Both the position numbers and the translations under genes were made by a program. A model generated the notes under the pieces. The model was not told the origin of the DNA. It made no database searches and worked only from the letters and a program-made list of their open reading frames with translations. This document shows positions 57,204 to 64,000 of a stretch of 64,000 nt of DNA, in pieces. The stretch is taken from NCBI RefSeq assembly GCF_002865645.1, contig NW_020194575.1, positions 311,247 through 375,246 on the forward strand. The letters run 5' to 3'. The stretch comes from Hyaloscypha bicolor E (taxonomy: Eukaryota > Ascomycota > Leotiomycetes > Helotiales > Hyaloscyphaceae). Numbering within the stretch: the stretch's first letter is position 1; each line of letters opens with the position of its first letter.

Positions 57204-58354
57204 ATGTCTCGAAATCTGCGAAATATATGACCTCTTGCCAAAGCTATTCCTATAGAGGAAGTTAACCAGATTAATCCCGATATGGGTAATAGTAAAGGCT
57301 TGTCTAATACTTTTAATAGGGCTCCTTAGGAGCCTCCGAGAGCTAGTAATAATAACGGAAATAATCCCGGTAATAATTAAGATACCGAGATTAATACCCG
57401 AGTTACTGCCGCCCAAGCTACGGAACAGGGCTTGCGTACTAAAGTCGAAGCGCTCTAATAAAAGCAAGAATTAGTGAATATAATTAACTAGCGTATCCTA
57501 TAGTTAGAGTAATATAAGGGTACTCTCAGGAATACCTTGCGGTTTACTATATCTTATAGAAACTCTATTTATAAGTCTATTCCCTTTTCCTTGGTAATTC
57601 CTACTAGGGAACTTTCTAAAATGGGATTAGAACCTATCCCCTTTCCTAATATAATAAGCTTTAAGAGTAATCTCGATACTATTTATTAGGAGCTATTATA
57701 TAATATTCTAAAGATATATTTGGACCGAGAGAAGCTTCTTAAGGTCCGGATACCTGACTTATATTATAGAAAGTCTCTTAAGAAATAGAAGATATTTGTG
57801 TTTTCCTGGGAGGCGGTCTTTAGAACCTAGCCTTGGACTTATAATAGATACTTTTCTAGAGTTAACTCTATTATAAGTGCCCTTAGGGACGAACCTTATA
57901 ATACTTGGGAGGCTATAATAAAGTAAAGCCTACTATTATATAAGATCTATTAGGAGTAATTTAAGGCCTACTTGGCTAATATACTCCAAGTATCTTAAAC
58001 CCGTTAATAAAATGCTTTTAAGGAACTCCGAGATCTTTATTAGAAGGATAGCGAGATAGTTACTAAGTTATATACTCGGATAATTAGTCTCGAAATTAAT
58101 TAGGACCTATACCCTGAGAGGGACCGGATCCGGACTCTTAATACTACTTTATCTAATTATAAGACTCGTTAGATACTTATATTTATTCTCTTAGGAGATA
58201 AGGCAGTATCTATTTCCGAGTAGCTTAAGAAAGCTCAGAAAGCAGAATATACTACTTATCCCAAATTAAAGAAAGTAAAGGCGGGAAAGTCTAGCAAGGG
58301 TAATTCTGCCCCTAAGAACTCTGACTTAGTAAATTCTAATTCGTAAGGCTATTA
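57204..58354 (+). pseudogene. Gag remnant of the Gypsy element
   Basis: From ATG 57204 the frame reads MSRNLRNI and, between stops, SIPFSLVIPTRELSKMGLEP, IPDLYYRKSLKK, ALRDEPYNTWEAI, ELRDLY and KKAQKAEYTTYPKLKK. This has the look of a chromovirus capsid protein. Stops are all TAG or TAA. A minus-strand ORF of 96 codons across the same DNA is an antisense shadow. Confidence 0.65.
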
Positions 58355-58699
58355 AAAAAGGAAGAATAAATTCCGAAAATCACGTGAGAAATCCTTAGAT
58401 AGTACTTTGGCCCTTTTAAGGCCTTAATAGAGTACTAGTTCTATTTTAGGTATAGTTTATTAGACTTATAAATAGAAAGAATACTTCTTAGGAAGTATAA
58501 AGTATTCCAAGTATACTAAATAGGCTTAGTAAAACCCTAATAAGGCCAAAACTATAGAAAAGTCAAGGTATCTATAGAAGTAAATTAATACTATTACTAT
58601 AGAAGAGTACTCTAGAGGAGATTCTCCTAAGGAATAGGGAAAAGGAAAGGCCAAATCTTAAATATTAATAATTTTGGCCATAATAAAAAAGGCATATTA

Positions 58700-61600
58700 C
58701 TTTATATAACTATTTAAGCAAGATTAATATAGCCAGAAATAGGTGCCTTAGAGATATATAGTAAACTCGGTAATACCGGATTAGACTATAACTTCCTTAA
58801 TAATAATTAGGCTTAAAGCCGGGGCTTTATTGCCTTAGCTAAGTATAACTAAGAGTTTATAATCTTTTATAGGAATAGATTTAAGGTCTATTAAGCCTAT
58901 AATCTTAAAATATTTATTATAAATAATTATAGTAAGACGTGTTCTTTCAAGCTCTGGTTCTATAGATATAAAAATATTAGCTCTTATAGCCTCGTCTTTA
59001 GTATGGAATTTTATAAAGTAATTCTTATATAATATATAGACTATATTAAGAAATAATAGGTATATATACCTATATAGCCTAATAATATTAAGATCCTAAT
59101 ACTAAAAGAATTTGGTAAGAAGCTTAACCGGTACCCTGAGCTAGTACCTTAAGTCTTATTTTTAACTAAAGGTAAATATAACTATCCTAGATAATAGGCT
59201 TTATATATTTGTAATAGTTACTAGATCTCTGCTTTATTATATAATTCTAGTAATACTAAATAGGAATTTTTAATATAGTAAATTAATATCCTCTAGAAAG
59301 GGGCCTTAGAAATACCTATTTATCTCCGGGATAATAAATATAAAGACTTCTTAAAGGTTTTTGATCCTAATAAAGCTTTGGAACTTCCTAATCTTGGCGG
59401 TATTAAATACTTTATTAATATAGATAGTATAGTCCTATATGGGCCTTTATATAATTTATTAGAGACCTAACTAGAAGTATTACGTCTGTATTTATAGGAT
59501 ATGCTTTATAAACGTTAGATAAGGCCTAGTAAAAGCCTAGTAAGGGCGCTTATTCTTTTTATTCCCAAAAAAGATAGAGAACTATATCTTTATATTAATT
59601 ATTATAGACTTAATTAAGTTATAATTAAGAATTAGTATCTGCTTCCTCTTATTAATAAGACCCTTAACTAGCTCCGAGAAGCCAAGATCTTTATAAAGCT
59701 AGATCTCAAGAATATATATTATTAGATAAGAATTTATAAAGAATATAAGTAAAAGACGGCTTTTAGGACCTATTATAGCTATTTTAAATATCTTATAATA
59801 CCTTTTGAGCTAGCTAATATACTAGCCATATTTCAAGTATATATTAATACTATACTTATAGGGCTCCTGGATTATTTCGTAATTATTTATTTAGATAATA
59901 TCCTTATTTATTTCCGAAATAAGAATAAATACTATAATTACGTTTGCCAGATACTTACTAGGCTATATAAAAATAACCTGTTTTATAAACTTAGTAAATA
60001 CAAGTTTAATATTAAGGAAGTCGAATTTTTGGGCTTTCTTATTAGAATAGAAGGTATTTATACGGATCCTAAATAGGTCTATAGTATTATTAAATAGCCA
60101 GAACCAGAATTATTTCATAATATTTAAGTATTTCTTGGATTTGCTAATTTCTACTATAGGTTTATTTACTATTATTCTCAGGTAATTATAGGCTTAATAG
60201 ATCTCTTAAAAGGAATAGAAAAGGGCCGGAAATCCGGTTCCTTTATATAGATAGATAAAGTAGCTAAAAGCTTTAAGACTTTAAAAAAAGCTTTTATTAT
60301 AATACTTATCCTAGTCTATTTCGATCTTTCTAAGAAGATTTATATTAAAACTAATATATTAAAATTCGTAATTATTAGTACTATTTTATAATAAGTTAAT
60401 CCTAATAATAGCCTAAAAAAATACTAGTATCTAGTAGTATTCTGGTTCCGGAAACTCTCTGGAGCCAAATATAACTATAGTACCTATAATAGGGAGCTAC
60501 TTGTAATTATTAAAGCCTTTAAGTATTAGTACTATTACCTTAAAAGGTCCAGATTTATAATTAAGATTATTATAGACTATAATAACTTCTAATACTTTAT
60601 GGAAATAAAGTATCTAGAGAGCTATTAAGTATATTAGATAATATATCTTATAATATATGATTTTAATATTATTTATTATAGAGGCGCCTTAAACCTAGTA
60701 AATAGACCTAGTAAAAGACCTAATTATAAAGAAGGTCCTATTAATATAACTTGGCTTCTGACTTTTTAGAATAAGTTAAAGGGAGCTTTTATAATTATAA
60801 TTTAGAGATTCTTATAAATATCTAAAGAGTTCCTTCTTTAGAATAGATATTATTTAATACTTACTATATCCGTAATAGCTAAGGAGAAATATTTATTATA
60901 AGACAAGTAGATAGATTATCTTATAGATCCCTTAACTATAAAATTAGTTAAGAAACAAGGTATAGGAAGATGCCTTAAAGGCTTTACTACTATAGCTAAG
61001 ATAATAAGGATATCTATAACTATATTACTTAATAGAACTAAAAACTTCTTGGTCTCCCGAGTTTTTGAATTAGATAGTTATAAATACCTAATTCCCTATA
61101 TATAAATATACGCAGCTACTAAAAAAGCCATAGTACTAGCCCCTTTATCTAAATCCTTTCTAAATATTATTCAGGTAACTTAGAGAAATAATTCTCGATA
61201 TTAGAATATTATAAAATAGAGGCTTAGTAAGAAAGATACTAAGGAAAAAGAAATCTGGAAAAATAATTCGGGCTTACTTAGATATTATTCAAGAATTATT
61301 ATATCTAATAATTCCGCTTTATATTAAGAAGTTATAAAGCTTTATTATAATAACCTAATAGCTAGATACTATAAAATAGAAAAGATTCTCGAGTTTTTTA
61401 GAAGATCCTAGTATTAGGAGAATATAAAAGAAAATATTCGTAATTATTATCGAGAATATAATATTTGCTAGAGAGTTAAGATAAAGAGGTATTTGTTATA
61501 TAATCTACTTGGTAGTTTACTATAGCCTGAGAGACCCTAGAGTAAGATTTTTATGGATTTTATTATAGGTCTACTATTATATAAGAACCCGGTAGGAGGT

Positions 61601-62600
61601 CCCGATTTTAATATAATTCTTATAATTATTAACTAGTATTCTAAAATAGTAAGATATATTATATATTATAAGATTATTAATTCTCTAGAGCTTACTAAGA
61701 TTATATAGGAATATATTTTCTTGATCTTTGGCTTCTCTAATAAAATTATTTCTAACTAAGAAATAGTATTTACTAGCTAGTTCTGGTTTACTTTCTATTT
61801 CTACTTAATATATAAATAGTATTTAAGTATAGCTTATTATTCTTAGATAAATAGTTAGATAGAAAGATAGAACTAGGCCCTGAAATATTACCTGAGATAT
61901 TATTATAATACCTAAAAGAATAACTAGTTTAAGAAGTTATTTTTTACGGAATTTATATATAATAACTTAAAATATTAGGTTTTATAGGATATATCTTTCT
62001 ATATATATTATAGATACTATTCTTAACTTTTATGGAATCCTGAGAACAGGATTATAGGGAAGGTACTAGCTATATATAGGAGGCTAGAAACCCTTAAAGT
62101 AGAGCGGAGAAAGCTTAAGGATTTATGGTATTATATATAAAATAACCGGGAAACCTACTATAATAGGTACTAGTTAGCTAAATACTATTTTAAAGAAGCC
62201 TGGGTAATACTATTAATAAGAAATATTAAACTTAAGGCAAGAAAGCTTAAGCCAAAATTTATAGGTTTATTTAGGATTCTTAAATATATTAGTAATTTGG
62301 TATATAAGTTAGAACTACTAAGTATATATAATTATTTATATCTAACTTTCTATATTTTCCTCTTTAAAGAGTATATAGTAAAAAAGAGTTAGGAGCCATA
62401 CTTATATCTCTTTAGAGAATTTCCGGAATTAGTAGATAATAATAAAGAATAAGAATAGGAAGTAGAAGCTATTATTAATTACTAATAAGATAGTAGAAGC
62501 AAGAAGTAATAGTATTTAATTAAATAAAAAGCCTGGCCTAAAGATTATAATACCTGGTTACCTACTTTCCCTAATCTTAAAAATTCCAAGAAATTTCTGA
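58700..62600 (+). pseudogene. Pol remnant: protease, RT, RNase H, integrase, chromodomain
   Basis: Reverse transcriptase is legible at 59.5-60.2 kb (FIPKKDRELYLY, KIFIKLDLKN, the active-site box read as YLDN at 59888-59899, and YKFNIKEVEFLGF). RNase H is at about 60.4-60.6 kb (YNRELLVIIKAF). The integrase core is at about 61.5-61.9 kb (FMDFIIGLL, NQYSKIVRYI-like). A C-terminal chromodomain is at about 62.45-62.6 kb (EVEAIINY, then YNTWLPTFPNL). The active-site aspartate change (D to N, one G-to-A) and the many TAG/TAA codons show that the protein is dead. Confidence 0.85.
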
Positions 62601-62700
62601 AATTATATAACTAAAACTATAGCTTAGAATCCGAAACTATTTTTTAATAATTTCTTAAGATTAAAAAGAATTCTGGATTATTAAGAAAAAGGCTACTTAA

Positions 62701-64000
62701 AAAAAAAAGAGGATCTAGATAGCTAAGAAAAGGCCCGGAATAATAATAAAGATGCTTTTTCCCTAGGTTTTTTACTTATAAAGGTTTTCTAGGGTTTTAT
62801 TAAGGCTTACGAGAATTATATTTAAATTATTAGAAAAAGGGTTTAGGATTAAGAAAAGTTTATTATAGATAGACTAGCTATAGGTATCTTAAATAAATAA
62901 ACTCTAATTCTTATAAATTCCTAATTCCTAAAGCAAGAATACTAAATACTAGTTCTATTTAGGACTTAGTAAAGAATTAGCTAATACTCTCTGGAATTCG
63001 CTTATTTCTTAATAGAATATAGTTATACTATAATAATATTAGTATTAAGGATATTAAGAGAAGTAAGTAAGAAACTTATAATTACTATATATATTTTATA
63101 AAAGGCCTGAACTTCTAAAGTCAGGTCCCGAATAGCTATAAGTATTATATTATTAGTGCTTAAAGCACTAGTAGTAGACTACTTAGTAATCTCGGTAATA
63201 AGCTCGGTAATAAGATTAATGCCTTAAAGATAAATATTATAGTATTTTTTTAAGGAATTAGTAAGTATCTAAGTATATTAGAAAAAACTTATCTTTGGGA
63301 TACTAACCTAAGTAATATTATTATCTGTCTTATTAAGACGGGAAGAAGAATTCCGAAGCTTATTAGTATCCTTCTAGTCTTTAAAAACCTAATTAATAAT
63401 ATTATTCTCGTTAGTATAATACTATTTAAGATATGCTTTAAGAAATTTCTTAAAAATTATAATAGTATCTTCCTAGAACTAGTAAGCCTCTAATAAGTAG
63501 CGAGAAATCTGAAATTGCATTAGTTTTAATAGATATTAAAGCTAAAGAACTTACTAATATATAAGACTTAGAACCCTTATTATAATAGTTATAATTTTTC
63601 TTGCCAGGTACTATAATATATAAGGTAAAGGGATTAATAAGTAAATACTTAAAATATTTCAAGTATCTGCTAGTAATAAGAAAGGAGACTATAAAATTAC
63701 CTTTATGCTTATTATTACGGGAATAGATAATAAAGCTAGAAAAAGATATTATAGAATTAATTAAAAATAATTAAAGAAAACTTAGAAAAGGGCAGAAGAA
63801 GAGGCTAGAAGATAATAATAGAAAAAGTTATATATATGGTTATTAGAAAGGAAGAAAGCATATAGTAATACGAAGAGGTCTTTTTATAGAGGTAAAGAAC
63901 TACCTGAATTAATTACTAGTTTTCGTACTAGTTCTAATTGGAAACTAGTATAACTAATTAATATATACTCCCAGAAGCCCGTAAATAATCTCTAGGACCT
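62701..64000. repeat. AT-rich repeat-derived DNA to the window edge
   Basis: Extremely AT-rich. A plus-strand relic at about 63.33-63.6 kb (ISILLVFKNLINNIILVS and FKKFLKNYNSIFLELVSL) looks like a second worn element, unassigned. The 70-codon minus-strand ORF at 63450-63662 is most likely chance. Confidence 0.6.

Larger units (their letters stand above)
56861..62700 (+). mobile_element. Ty3/Gypsy chromovirus LTR retrotransposon, RIP-degraded
   Basis: A plus-strand element with a less AT-rich leader (56.87-57.07 kb, containing GGGTCGCACGTGACTTAAGG), probably part of the 5' LTR. It is followed by gag and pol remnants in the usual order: gag, protease region, reverse transcriptase, RNase H, integrase, chromodomain. 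Almost every protein segment is broken by TAG/TAA at positions suited to Gln or Trp. A purine-rich run at about 62695-62712 could be the polypurine tract. A matching 3' LTR was not recognised before the window ends, so the boundaries are approximate. Confidence 0.85.

Noticed and set aside
57177..57467. A 96-codon minus-strand ORF in the AT-rich region
   Set aside because: It is antisense to the Gypsy gag remnant. Its composition follows from reading the opposite strand of RIPed DNA, and it has no domain.
51401..64000. Nuclear copy of mitochondrial DNA as explanation for AT richness
   Set aside because: Legible gag-pol, integrase and chromodomain remnants and the stop pattern at Gln/Trp positions point to RIPed transposons. 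No mitochondrial gene was recognised.
1..64000. CRISPR array, prophage or bacterial operon
   Set aside because: Spliceosomal introns and fungal domain families throughout show eukaryotic nuclear DNA. No regularly spaced short repeats were seen.

Overview
The window comes from a filamentous ascomycete nuclear chromosome (Pezizomycotina; a Leotiomycetes-like relative is my guess only). Genes carry many 47-90 nt introns with GTAAGT/GTATGT-type donors and CTAAC/CTGAC branch sites. The families are typically fungal: Zn2Cys6 regulator, HET, Fungal_N/ankyrin, CYP61, AP-3 delta. No CRISPR array, operon or tRNA was seen.

Layout. 1-3 kb holds two decayed genes, a metallo-beta-lactamase-fold remnant and a CaiB/BaiF CoA-transferase pseudogene. 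4-6.3 kb has a DHA1 MFS transporter. 8.4-22.3 kb is a conserved housekeeping block: Ysy6/RAMP4, a SMAP-domain lysine-rich protein, AP-3 delta divergent from EMC2, and a coiled-coil protein with a ubiquitin-like domain and a C-terminal CaaX box. 25.7-48.4 kb is accessory: a 900-residue Fungal_N/ankyrin protein, a broken HET gene, a secreted ricin-B-type lectin, a GNAT acetyltransferase, a CYP61 (ERG5)-like P450 beside a Zn2Cys6 regulator, an ankyrin pseudogene, an unassigned relic, an orphan 650-residue protein, a GRE2-like reductase and a broken sulfotransferase-family gene. 48.97-50.57 kb is a Tc1/mariner element with inverted ends and a TA duplication. From about 51.4 kb to the right edge the DNA is extremely AT-rich. 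It contains an unassigned minus-strand coding relic (51.9-54.4 kb) and a Ty3/Gypsy chromovirus (about 56.9-62.7 kb), both full of TAG/TAA codons.

Theme. In the relics, stops often fall where glutamine or tryptophan is expected, which is the pattern left by repeat-induced point mutation (RIP). The same kind of change occurs in single-copy-looking pseudogenes (CoA-transferase, sulfotransferase-family gene). The window therefore runs from a conserved gene block, through a turnover zone of recognition-type and metabolic genes, into a RIP-degraded AT isochore. Within the conserved block, introns at or next to the start codon recur in three neighbouring genes. All splice structures were inferred by eye from splice sites, reading phase and protein similarity; none has transcript support.
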